Assembly: GCF_006148925.1 (NCBI RefSeq)
Contig: NZ_VAWB01000002.1
Span: forward strand, 124,001-188,000
Source: Hyunsoonleella aestuarii
GTDB taxonomy: Bacteria; Bacteroidota; Bacteroidia; Flavobacteriales; Flavobacteriaceae
Reading direction: 5' to 3'
Length of the DNA: 64,000 nt
The notes under the pieces are model-generated. The model had not been told where the DNA came from, did not search any database, and saw only the letters and a program-made list of their open reading frames with translations. Shown one piece after another: positions 42,428 to 49,723 of the stretch (its first letter is position 1; every line of letters starts with the position of its first letter). The translations under genes were made by a program, and so were the position numbers.

Positions 42428-43027
42428 ATGAAAAACAAGGATATTCATTTTGTAGATAAAGTTATTGAAGCACTAAGAAAATCGGCTACTGATCTCGAGG
42501 AATTTCAAGTGAAAGCTGCCTTAGGAAAAGCAGAAGCACAAGATAAGTATGAAGAGGTTAAAAAGAAATTTAATCAATTCATTCATGATAGCGAATTCAA
42601 AATTAAAGGTGTAAAGGAAAAAATTGAAGAACTTCATACCAAATTTGATGAACTACGCGTTCAATTGGCTTTGGGTAAAGCAGAGACCAAAGAAATATTT
42701 AAAAAGCAAAAAAAGCAATTGCTTTCAATAATACATGATATTGAAGTGAGGATTAAAACCAATGACACTTTAAATAGAATGTACGCATTAACACTTATTG
42801 AAATTGAACAATTTAAAATTCAGTTAGAAATTTTAGAACAAAAATTTAATAAAGAGAAACCCGGAGCGAAAGAATCCTTTGAAAAAGGGAAAAAAGATTT
42901 TAATTCCTTTATTGATAAATTTAGAGGTAAGTATGCCAAGAAAAAAGAAGAAACCAAACTAGAGCATTTTCAAAATGAAATCTCGGAGGCCTTCAGTCAT
43001 TTTAAAAAAGCATTTTCAAAGCCTTAA
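42428..43027 (+). CDS. Coiled-coil protein with three internal repeats, unknown function
   Basis: The protein has 199 residues, almost entirely charged helix. Three related segments of roughly 65 residues are visible: EEFQVKAALGKAEAQDKYEE with IHDSEFKIK, then DELRVQLALGKAETKEIF with IHDIEVRIK, then a more diverged QFKIQLEILEQKF with GAKESFEKGKKDFNSFIDKF. There is no signal peptide. Similar Lys/Glu-rich helical repeats occur in LEA-like or apolipoprotein-like stress proteins, but I make no assignment. It is monocistronic and ends at the palindromic element. Confidence 0.75.
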   Translation: MKNKDIHFVDKVIEALRKSATDLEEFQVKAALGKAEAQDKYEEVKKKFNQFIHDSEFKIKGVKEKIEELHTKFDELRVQLALGKAETKEIFKKQKKQLLSIIHDIEVRIKTNDTLNRMYALTLIEIEQFKIQLEILEQKFNKEKPGAKESFEKGKKDFNSFIDKFRGKYAKKKEETKLEHFQNEISEAFSHFKKAFSKP

Positions 43028-43044
43028 ACAAGTGTGTTTATGAT

Positions 43045-43184
43045 AAAAGATGCAGTCTAAAAAATCATTTCATATGTCACGTTGAACCTCGCGATATATT
43101 TTAACTTATTTATAATCAATGTTAGTTTCGACAAGTTCAACCAGACAAGCGTAATATGGAAGTCTTTTTAGACTGCCTCTTTTT
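43045..43184. repeat. 140-bp palindromic intergenic element, copy 2
   Basis: The left arm (43045-43075, with GCAGTCTAAAAAA) and right arm (43154-43184, with TTTTTAGACTGC) are inverted repeats across about 31 nt with few mismatches. Inner arms GTTGAACC and GTTTCGACAAGTTCAAC also pair. It is the same family as the 20140-20278 element with the inner arm in opposite orientation. It lies between converging genes ending at 43027 and 43206 and could terminate both. Confidence 0.75.
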
Positions 43185-43205
43185 ATTAAAAGTGATTAAT
43201 AAAAA

Positions 43206-44909
43206 TCAATAATCATAATCGCCTTTTCTAATATTGGACATCATTCCAAAACCCAAAACAACAGCTAGGACAAAACTGGAAATACCTAATATTGAAATAT
43301 CTTTCCATAATGGTTGTATTTCAAATATTATGAATAAAGATGCACCAATAATAAGGGCAACCATTAAAAAAGCAGTTATTATTTGCTTGGTAATTCTTTG
43401 AATCGTGTGCACCATAGGGTCTATCCCCGCATGTGTCAAATCTACTTTAATTTGGCCTGAGTTTATTTTGCGTATGGCATTCTTTAAATCCAATGGAAAT
43501 TCTTCAATATAATCTGTAAGTTCAACAACAGAATTTGCAACTTTCTTACCCATTTTTATAAGGTTATATTTTTTCGTTAAACTCGTTCTAAGATATGGCT
43601 TTGCAATTTCGAATTGTTCCAACTTAGTATCTAGTTTATTAATAACACCTTCAACAGTTACTAAAGACCTTGCAAAAAGAAAAAAGTACGTAGGAACCTT
43701 CAATCCATGGGCAATGATAATATCTTTAAGCTCCAACAAAATGGTACTCATTTCATTTTCATGGATTTCTCTCACATAATATTTCTCAACAAATTCATTT
43801 ATATCGAACTCCAAATCTCTCATATTTGAAATAGGTGCATTGTTTGATAGTTGTTGTAAAATTTTAATTATATTTTTCACATCCTTGTTGGTAATAGTTA
43901 CAAAAAGTTTTCCGAAAATTGAAATATCTCGCGGTAACATACTTCCCATCATTCCAAAGTCTAAATAACAAATATGACTATTAGGAAGTACCAATAAATT
44001 ACCTGGATGCGGATCTGCATGAAAGAAACCATATTCAAAAATTTGTTTAAAATAGCTTATAGTAAGTCTTCTTGCAAGAACTTCAGTATCAAACTTTTTG
44101 GCTTTTAACTTATCAATTTGATCGATTTTAATTCCTGAAATAAACTCCATAGCCAAGACTTTTGAAGTTGTAAAAGCTGAATATACTTTAGGAGCCTCGG
44201 CAAATTGATCTAAAGTGTTGTCGTTTTTTAGGTTATTATAAAATCTTTGAATGTTAATAGATTCATTAATAAAATCAATTTCTTTTAGTATTGATTCTTC
44301 AAAGTTTTCAACAATTCCTCTAGGGTCAAAACTTTTTAAAGCAGGAATTCTTCTTTCTAAAACGTCTGCAATTTTGTACATGGCCTTAATGTCTTCAAAA
44401 ATGACTTCATCAATGCCAGATCGTTGGACTTTTAAAGCAACACGCTTACCAGAATGTAAAGTTACATGATGTACTTGCGCTATTGATGCTGATGCAAACG
44501 GTGTAGGCTCATACCAAGCAAATAAGTTTTCTACTGTATCTTTTAATTCTGTTTCTACAACTTGTTTTGCAACACTTTTTGGCATTGGCGGCACATTATC
44601 ATGTAGTTTTTCTAATTCAATTGTTAACTCTAGAGGAACCAAATCTGGTCTATTGCTTAAAATTTGTCCGAATTTTACAAACGTAGGTCCCAACTCTTCA
44701 CAAACCAATCTCATTTTTGCCCATCTACTATACGAGATTGCCTTTTTTCGTGATGCTTTAGGGATTAATTTTCGCAAAAAGGAATATCGATTATTCTCCT
44801 CAAGATATTCAACCAAATCTTCAAAGCCATATTTTATTAAAACTTTAAGTATCTGGTTGTACCTAGAAATAGATTTAAAATTCTTCCCAATGCCTGCAAC
44901 AATTCCCAT
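43206..44909 (-). CDS. ABC1/UbiB-type atypical kinase
   Basis: The protein has 567 residues. VALKVQRSG, EIDFINESINIQRF (ExD motif), FFHADPHPGNLLVL and YLDFGMMG are the conserved blocks of the ABC1/UbiB protein-kinase-like family, and two hydrophobic helices close the C-terminus (about residues 500-560). Family members support isoprenoid quinone metabolism or membrane lipid homeostasis and are thought to act as ATPases. It lies 4 nt after a coiled-coil gene with which it is cotranscribed. The true target is not known here. Confidence 0.92.
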   Translation of the reverse strand: MGIVAGIGKNFKSISRYNQILKVLIKYGFEDLVEYLEENNRYSFLRKLIPKASRKKAISYSRWAKMRLVCEELGPTFVKFGQILSNRPDLVPLELTIELEKLHDNVPPMPKSVAKQVVETELKDTVENLFAWYEPTPFASASIAQVHHVTLHSGKRVALKVQRSGIDEVIFEDIKAMYKIADVLERRIPALKSFDPRGIVENFEESILKEIDFINESINIQRFYNNLKNDNTLDQFAEAPKVYSAFTTSKVLAMEFISGIKIDQIDKLKAKKFDTEVLARRLTISYFKQIFEYGFFHADPHPGNLLVLPNSHICYLDFGMMGSMLPRDISIFGKLFVTITNKDVKNIIKILQQLSNNAPISNMRDLEFDINEFVEKYYVREIHENEMSTILLELKDIIIAHGLKVPTYFFLFARSLVTVEGVINKLDTKLEQFEIAKPYLRTSLTKKYNLIKMGKKVANSVVELTDYIEEFPLDLKNAIRKINSGQIKVDLTHAGIDPMVHTIQRITKQIITAFLMVALIIGASLFIIFEIQPLWKDISILGISSFVLAVVLGFGMMSNIRKGDYDY

Positions 44910-44913
44910 GGTC

Positions 44914-45282
44914 TTATGCTTCGATTTTATTTAACCTAGCTTCTAAAAGCGCAACAGTAGCGTCCAATTTTTCAATTTTTTCATTTAGATATTTAATTTC
45001 ATCCAAATGTGCCACATTTATTTTATTATAAAACTTAACAATTAGTTCTTGAATTTTATCATTTAACTCTTCCTTTAATTCATGAGTTTTCAAAATTATT
45101 TTATCTGCGAATTCTAATTCATTTCCATTTTCATCTAATTGAGATTCAGACATAATATTATTAAAATTGTCTTTCCCTTTTTCTGAAAACTCAGTTATTT
45201 TATCTAGAAATTTTGTGTCTTTTGCTAAATAATAAATACTAGAACTTAATGTGAGCAGCTCTAAGATTGTTTTTGTTTTCAT
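44914..45282 (-). CDS. Small coiled-coil protein preceding ABC1 kinase
   Basis: The protein has 122 residues. A hydrophobic start (about residues 5-20) may dip into the membrane. Acidic helices follow, with a C-terminal heptad region EIKYLNEKIEKLDATVALLE resembling the coiled tails of phasin-like proteins. It is cotranscribed with the ABC1 kinase (4-nt gap) and divergent from the CBS gene across a shared operator. It may be a partner of the kinase; no enzymatic motif is seen. Confidence 0.7.
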   Translation of the reverse strand: MKTKTILELLTLSSSIYYLAKDTKFLDKITEFSEKGKDNFNNIMSESQLDENGNELEFADKIILKTHELKEELNDKIQELIVKFYNKINVAHLDEIKYLNEKIEKLDATVALLEARLNKIEA

Positions 45283-45310
45283 AACCCTGTAATTTGACTT
45301 AAACTAGTAC

Positions 45311-45384
45311 TAAATGTATAAACAAATAAGGTGTTTTAATATGATTTAAATCATGTTACACCTTGCATTAATTTATTAATTTTA
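45311..45384. promoter_or_regulatory. Shared TGAT-N4-ATCA operator with -10 boxes in both directions
   Basis: The exact operator TGATTTAAATCA (45342-45353) has TAATTTTA at 45377-45384 on the plus strand and TACATTTA at 45318-45311 on the minus strand, both exactly 23 nt from it. ATGs follow at 45420 (35 nt) and 45282 (28 nt). One symmetric site serves both divergent units. Confidence 0.82.
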
Positions 45385-45419
45385 AGTTCATTAATAGAAT
45401 AAATATTAATTATAAGGTT

Positions 45420-45827
45420 ATGAATTCTAATTCAATAAAACTCGTAATGACTAAGGATGTAATTACTGTTTCTCCAGAGCAAAACCTCTTAGATGTAAAG
45501 CATATTTATGAGAAAAAAAGGTGGCATCATCACATTCCTGTTTTGGAAAATGAAAGATTGGTAGGTATGGTCAGTTTAATTGATTTTATGTACAACATTG
45601 TTGGAGCAGGTATGAATGACGATCATGAAGTTTATAAAAAACTAAAAGTAAAGGACATCATGACCCAAAAACCATTTTATCTAACATCTGAGGCTAGCGT
45701 TGAGGATGTTGCAAAAGTTCTATCTACACAATACTATCATGCTGTCCCTATTCTTGAAAACGATAAGTTGGTTGGTATTGTTTCTACTGCCGATATCATT
45801 AATTACTACCTAAACAAAGCTATATGA
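45420..45827 (+). CDS. Stand-alone CBS-domain pair protein
   Basis: The protein has 135 residues consisting of two CBS motifs (about residues 8-62 and 72-132) and nothing else. Each has a closing GMVSLIDF or GIVSTADI segment. CBS pairs bind AMP, ATP or related nucleotides and report energy charge. In size and architecture it matches Hrp1 (Rv2626c), a strongly induced DosR-regulon protein, but also many other small CBS proteins. It is divergent from the ABC1 unit. Confidence 0.92.
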   Translation: MNSNSIKLVMTKDVITVSPEQNLLDVKHIYEKKRWHHHIPVLENERLVGMVSLIDFMYNIVGAGMNDDHEVYKKLKVKDIMTQKPFYLTSEASVEDVAKVLSTQYYHAVPILENDKLVGIVSTADIINYYLNKAI

Positions 45828-45885
45828 CACCAAAATCATAACGTCTATAACTTATCTTAAAATTATCAATAATATTCTAATAGAC

Positions 45886-45928
45886 TGATCATTATCATTT
45901 CGAAATTATTATATATCAGGTATTTTTA
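45886..45928 (+). promoter_or_regulatory. TGAT-N4-ATCA operator with -10 box, HMA gene; predicted leaderless
   Basis: Exact operator TGATCATTATCA (45886-45897); 23 nt later TATTTTTA (45921-45928). The HMA gene ATG is at 45934, only 5 nt after the box, at about the expected transcription start. Confidence 0.72.
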
Positions 45929-45933
45929 TAAAA

Positions 45934-46203
45934 ATGAGAGCACAATTACACATACAAAATTTAAAATGTGGTGGCTGTAAAGCCACCATAATAAATAGGC
46001 TTTCGGTTATTAAGCATATTTCAGGAGTTGATTTAGATTTAGATAACGAAACAGTTTCGTTTGATTATGATACAAGCCATGATTTAGAAAAGGCAAAACA
46101 TGTACTTTCTGCTATTGGATACCCAATAATAGGCTCAGATAACAAATTGTACACCAAAGTAAAGTCGTATTTAAGTTGTGCTATTGGGAGAATTAAAAAT
46201 TAA
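45934..46203 (+). CDS. Heavy-metal-associated (HMA) domain protein
   Basis: The protein has 89 residues. A ferredoxin-like HMA domain carries the metal-binding CGGC in LKCGGCKATI (residues 13-16 region) and a second-half SAIGYPI. Such domains bind Cu+ or other soft metals as chaperones or sensors. A basic tail with an extra Cys (YLSCAIGR) ends the chain. It is alone in its unit; the next open sequence is a decayed peroxiredoxin. The start is fixed because the domain begins at residue 3. Confidence 0.88.
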   Translation: MRAQLHIQNLKCGGCKATIINRLSVIKHISGVDLDLDNETVSFDYDTSHDLEKAKHVLSAIGYPIIGSDNKLYTKVKSYLSCAIGRIKN

Positions 46204-46241
46204 TAGCACATTGAAACCATATAACACAATAAAAAATTGTG

Positions 46242-46436
46242 TCTTTACCGATTATTGTAGATAAAGCGCCCAAAATTAAAGTAGTAACAAATCACTGCGA
46301 GGTTGACTTTCCGTCAGATTATAAAGAAGAATGACATATTTTATTTAGTAACCCTGCAGATTTTACCTCCGTTTGTACCTCAGAGTTTATAACGTTTGCT
46401 AACCTAGCAATATATATTCAAAAATACGAATTGTAA
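46242..46436 (+). pseudogene. Decayed 1-Cys peroxiredoxin (Prx6/AhpC-TSA family) remnant
   Basis: In one frame the sequence reads VDKAPKIKVVTNHCEVDF, then an in-frame TGA at 46332-46334, then HILFSNPADFTSVCTSEF, then more residues to a TAA at 46434-46436. NPADFTSVCTSEF is the peroxidatic-Cys motif of Prx6 enzymes (usually SHPADFTPVCTTEL). The TGA falls where such enzymes usually have Trp before the ILFS strand, one base change from TGG. Only the first third of the family length (about 65 of 210 codons) remains and no start codon is in place. I infer a truncated pseudogene. Confidence 0.75.
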
Positions 46437-46460
46437 CCTAATAGGATTATCAAGTTTTAA

Positions 46461-47405
46461 ATGAATAAAATTAAACTATTATCAAAATTAGTTTTAATAA
46501 TATCAATAACTTTATTGGTAGGTCTTAAGTTTTGTTGTCCCAAGGATGATGATAATATTCTAGGGTTAAACACTTTAGAAAACAAAACTTTTATTCAGGA
46601 TTCACTTCCGTATACAATAAAGGTAAATCGTGACATTGTTGTTGAACATTATTTTGAATTTATGGATTCTTTAGTAGAAAAATACGATTTCCATACGCCA
46701 TACAATTTAACGGAACATCTTTTAGTTAGAACTAATTATTGGATTTTGGACAAACTTCAAAATACCGATTATTATATAATGAAAGCACTCGATTCCTTCG
46801 TTTACAATCAAAAGGAAATAATTGTACTACCTAAAAATTCATTTATAAAAATACCAGATTCAATTTCGGCCTCAAAACTTATCAATTCATTTAAAAATAC
46901 ATTAATAGATGTAAATATCCCAGAATTTAAGCTACGTATATACGAAGATTCTGTAAGGCTTTATGAGTTTCTAATTCGAGTTGGAAGGCATGAAAAAAAA
47001 TACTTGAAAATGTCTGGTAGAGTCGAGGATTTGAGAACAAAAACCGGAACAGGGATTATTGTAAATTTTGTTAAAAATCCAAGATATGTTAATCCTGTTA
47101 ACAATCATCAGTATTTAGTAACAAGGCGAGATGATAAAAAAGTTACCAAATTACCTAAAATTCCTTTTTTGGAAACTAAAATAAATGGGGTAAAAAATGG
47201 GCAATTAATACATCCAACAACAAATCCTATTACACTCGGAAAAGCCTATTCAAATGGTTGTATTGGTACAAGAGAGGCTGATGCTTGGGTAATTTATTAT
47301 TATGCCCCGATAGATACTAAAATTAAAATTAGGTATGATTTGATGGTGATAAATGAAAATGGAGAAACTAAAGTTTTAGAAGATATTTATCGGTATGCTA
47401 AATAA
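46461..47405 (+). CDS. L,D-transpeptidase (YkuD family), envelope-anchored
   Basis: The protein has 314 residues. An N-terminal hydrophobic segment (about residues 5-25) is followed by Cys-Cys-Pro, possibly a lipobox or signal anchor. The C-terminal catalytic domain has LIHPTTNP and YSNGCIGTRE with the nucleophilic Cys, matching HxxN-SxGCxxxR of YkuD enzymes. These form 3-3 peptidoglycan cross-links or attach proteins to peptidoglycan, a feature of stationary or stressed cells. It has no operator of the island type; a promoter was not identified. Confidence 0.88.
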   Translation: MNKIKLLSKLVLIISITLLVGLKFCCPKDDDNILGLNTLENKTFIQDSLPYTIKVNRDIVVEHYFEFMDSLVEKYDFHTPYNLTEHLLVRTNYWILDKLQNTDYYIMKALDSFVYNQKEIIVLPKNSFIKIPDSISASKLINSFKNTLIDVNIPEFKLRIYEDSVRLYEFLIRVGRHEKKYLKMSGRVEDLRTKTGTGIIVNFVKNPRYVNPVNNHQYLVTRRDDKKVTKLPKIPFLETKINGVKNGQLIHPTTNPITLGKAYSNGCIGTREADAWVIYYYAPIDTKIKIRYDLMVINENGETKVLEDIYRYAK

Positions 47406-47438
47406 AGATTAGTATGTTGAGATTCTTTAAAAGCGAAA

Positions 47439-48458
47439 TTAATTCGACGCTTTGCTTTTTGGCAAATTAATATGAAGCTCGTTTTCAGATGATTTATTTT
47501 TATTCCAGCAATCCAAATTATATATAGTTGTTTCGGCTATATTGTTTAGCGCTTCATCTGTTAAAAATGCTTGGTGGCCAGTAATAATTACGTTGGGAAA
47601 TGCATTCAATTTTATTAGAAAATCATCTTTAGGAATGTTTAAAGAACAATCTTTGAAAAACACACCTCTTTCGTGCTCATAAACATCCATAGCTAGCCCT
47701 AAGACATGTTTTTTTTCTAAAGCCTCAATCATATCCTTCGTATTAATAACGGCACCCCTGGCTGTGTTGACTATAATACAGTTGGATTTCATTAAATCCA
47801 ATGCTTTTTTATCAATTAAATGATGCGTTTCTGTGTTTAAAGGCAAATGAATGGAAATAATGTCTGATTCTTTAAATACCTCTTCAAGAGAAACATATTT
47901 TAAATTATAGTTAATGGATAAGAATTTATTCGGATTAATATCAAAACCCAATAAATTACAACCAAAACCAAACATGATTTTGGTCATAACCGATCCAATT
48001 TTTCCTGTACCTAAAATACCAACAGTTTTATTATTTAAGTCAAAGCCAATTAAATTATTTAAATCAAAATTGAATTTTTTAACCCTTTCATTGGACAGAT
48101 TTAACTTTCTATTTAATGACATTAAAATAGCAACAGCATGTTCTGCTATGGCATTTGGTGAATAAGCAGGAACGTTAGCTACTTTAATGCCAAAACTATT
48201 TGCTGAAAATAGGTTGATGTTGTCGTGGCCTACTGACCTAAGCGTGACAAATTTAACACCAAAATCCTTGAGTTTTTCTAAAACATTATTTGAGGCATCA
48301 TCAGATGAAAACATAGAAATGGCTTTGTAACCAATAGCTTTTATTGCTGTTTCAGATGAAAGTGCATTTTTTATGAAGGTTAATTGATGCCTACCGTTAT
48401 TCGCTGCTTCCAAATAGGGTATTTCAAATGGTTTGGCACTGTAAACTAGTACTTTCAT
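47439..48458 (-). CDS. ldhA: Fermentative D-lactate dehydrogenase, LdhA type
   Basis: The protein has 339 residues. NAIAEHAVAILMSLNRKL, the NAD-binding GILGTGKIGSV, NTARGAVINT, AMDVYEHE and catalytic TGHQAFLTDEAL match D-lactate dehydrogenases of the E. coli LdhA group. It reduces pyruvate to D-lactate with NADH. I chose the ATG at 48458: an in-frame ATG at 48488 lies upstream of the -10 box (48485-48478) and would not be transcribed. Control by the island operator points to fermentative or low-oxygen use. Confidence 0.92.
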   Translation of the reverse strand: MKVLVYSAKPFEIPYLEAANNGRHQLTFIKNALSSETAIKAIGYKAISMFSSDDASNNVLEKLKDFGVKFVTLRSVGHDNINLFSANSFGIKVANVPAYSPNAIAEHAVAILMSLNRKLNLSNERVKKFNFDLNNLIGFDLNNKTVGILGTGKIGSVMTKIMFGFGCNLLGFDINPNKFLSINYNLKYVSLEEVFKESDIISIHLPLNTETHHLIDKKALDLMKSNCIIVNTARGAVINTKDMIEALEKKHVLGLAMDVYEHERGVFFKDCSLNIPKDDFLIKLNAFPNVIITGHQAFLTDEALNNIAETTIYNLDCWNKNKSSENELHINLPKSKASN

Positions 48459-48477
48459 GACTGATTTTTTAATTAAA

Positions 48478-48551
48478 TAAAAGTACATGATTACATAAAA
48501 ATCAGAAATGATAAATATCAGGTATAATTTCTAAGTTGAACAATAGCGTTG
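48478..48551. promoter_or_regulatory. TGAT-N4-ATCA operator with -10 boxes toward ldhA and toward a small ORF
   Basis: Exact operator TGATAAATATCA (48509-48520). Minus strand: TACTTTTA (48485-48478) at 23 nt, ldhA ATG 19 nt on. Plus strand: TAGCGTTG (48544-48551) at 23 nt, one mismatch to TAnnTTTG, with a 37-codon frame starting 41 nt later. Confidence 0.75.
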
Positions 48552-48592
48552 TATTATAAGTTTTGTTAGTTACTTTAAAGCAAAATTCAATC

Positions 48593-48706
48593 ATGGCTCT
48601 TTTTCGAATCATAATAATATTTATACTACTGTTGGTGTTCTTGCTAGTTGCGCCAATTATTAATTTCATAGATATAACGTCTTACCGATGTTATATTCAG
48701 TTATAA
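48593..48706 (+). CDS. Candidate 37-residue single-helix membrane peptide
   Basis: An ATG at 48593 opens a 37-codon frame: a short basic start (MALFR), a strongly hydrophobic helix of about 18 residues rich in Ile and Leu, then PIINFIDITSY and a short tail. It is preceded by a plausible promoter from the operator shared with ldhA. Small hydrophobic peptides of this kind often associate with membrane enzymes. No family recognised; it could also be a truncated gene start. Confidence 0.4.
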   Translation: MALFRIIIIFILLLVFLLVAPIINFIDITSYRCYIQL

Positions 48707-49040
48707 GAATTATTTAAAGCCAATATTGAAGATATGATTTCAAGATTTTTTGAATACCGTTAATAATTCTGTTTATGGAGTTTTACCTATCCTTTAAATA
48801 CAAAGCATAAAAAAACTGCAGTAAAATCGAAATAAGACCTTCTCTCCTAAGGTTTTTAAGAATACTTAGAACATTTAAGGTAAAACACTTTTAAATTTTA
48901 TCTTGAATCAGCAAAATAGTATAGTAATTTGTTTTAAGTTCATTTGTAACATCGCCAAAAAGCCGTCTTAAAGCTTATTTTTAAATGTTCAAATAATATA
49001 TATTAAGGATTTTCAGGGTAAAGTAGCTTCCTGCCAATTC
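48707..49040. other. 334-bp gap, nothing recognised
   Basis: Between the small membrane-peptide frame and the terminator at 49041 I see no open frame that looks coding, no island operator and no tRNA. Confidence 0.4.
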
Positions 49041-49073
49041 AAAAAAAAGCCTTTCATTTGAAAGGCTTTTTTT
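49041..49073. terminator. Bidirectional terminator hairpin
   Basis: AAAAAAAGCCTTTC pairs with GAAAGGCTTTTTTT around a small loop; A-runs and T-runs on both sides let it work for the minus-strand lipoprotein gene ending at 49091 and for plus-strand transcripts. Confidence 0.85.
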
Positions 49074-49090
49074 ATTAATAGTGTTGTATT

Positions 49091-49564
49091 TTATTCAAGA
49101 CGCTCGTAGTTTTCTGCAAAAATGGGTTGTCCTAAACTATCAATCTCAATTTGACTAAATTCATTTTCTCCTATTTCAACATTAAATACAAATTCAGTTC
49201 GCTCCTTTATTACTTGATTCATTGATTTAGATCCATAATCTAATATTTCAATAAGCTGACCTTCTTTAACCGTGTAATCGCCATAAGCAAACCAATCAAT
49301 TGAGTCAGAAATACGTGTTCTACTCCACATAACCTTCGTACCTGAATACATTTTAATTTGTTTGTTTGTTTCGGATGAAAGAATGGTGTCCACGGTTCCA
49401 TCTTCACCATAATTTAAATAGCTAACGAGTTTCCATGCGCCTTCTAGTGTATTTTCTTTTATTTCAGTATTGTCCGAAGCGACACCCTCCTTTAATTCAT
49501 TTTTCGGATTGTCTTTACATGAAAAAAATAAAGCGATACAGATAAGTAAGAATGTGTTTTTCAT
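49091..49564 (-). CDS. Lipoprotein with lipocalin-like domain
   Basis: The protein has 157 residues. The leader ends at the lipobox LFFSCKD. The mature part begins acidic, then LEGAWKLVSYLNY resembles the first strand of lipocalin-like (DUF4488/DUF4440-type) Bacteroidota proteins, followed by alternating beta strands. Probably an envelope lipid- or ligand-binding protein; the ligand is unknown. Confidence 0.7.
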   Translation of the reverse strand: MKNTFLLICIALFFSCKDNPKNELKEGVASDNTEIKENTLEGAWKLVSYLNYGEDGTVDTILSSETNKQIKMYSGTKVMWSRTRISDSIDWFAYGDYTVKEGQLIEILDYGSKSMNQVIKERTEFVFNVEIGENEFSQIEIDSLGQPIFAENYERLE

Positions 49565-49694
49565 AATACTAAAATTGAAGGATTAATAAATGTGTATTAC
49601 AAGTTACAAAAAAACATGCACATATCTATAAAATGAAGTTATTACGATATAAGAACTGTTAATAACTTAACTGTAAGGATTCGTTCAAAAATTC

Positions 49695-49702
49695 TACTTT
49701 TG
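49695..49702 (+). promoter_or_regulatory. TAnnTTTG -7 element for trxB
   Basis: TACTTTTG matches the Bacteroidota -7 consensus 21 nt before the trxB ATG. No island operator precedes it and a -33 TTTG is not obvious. Confidence 0.5.
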
Positions 49703-49723
49703 TTAAGATAAAATTCATATAAA

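Noticed and set aside
42428-43027. Phasin or LEA protein assignment for the repeat protein
   Set aside because: Only general charge and helix pattern match; no family motif is visible.
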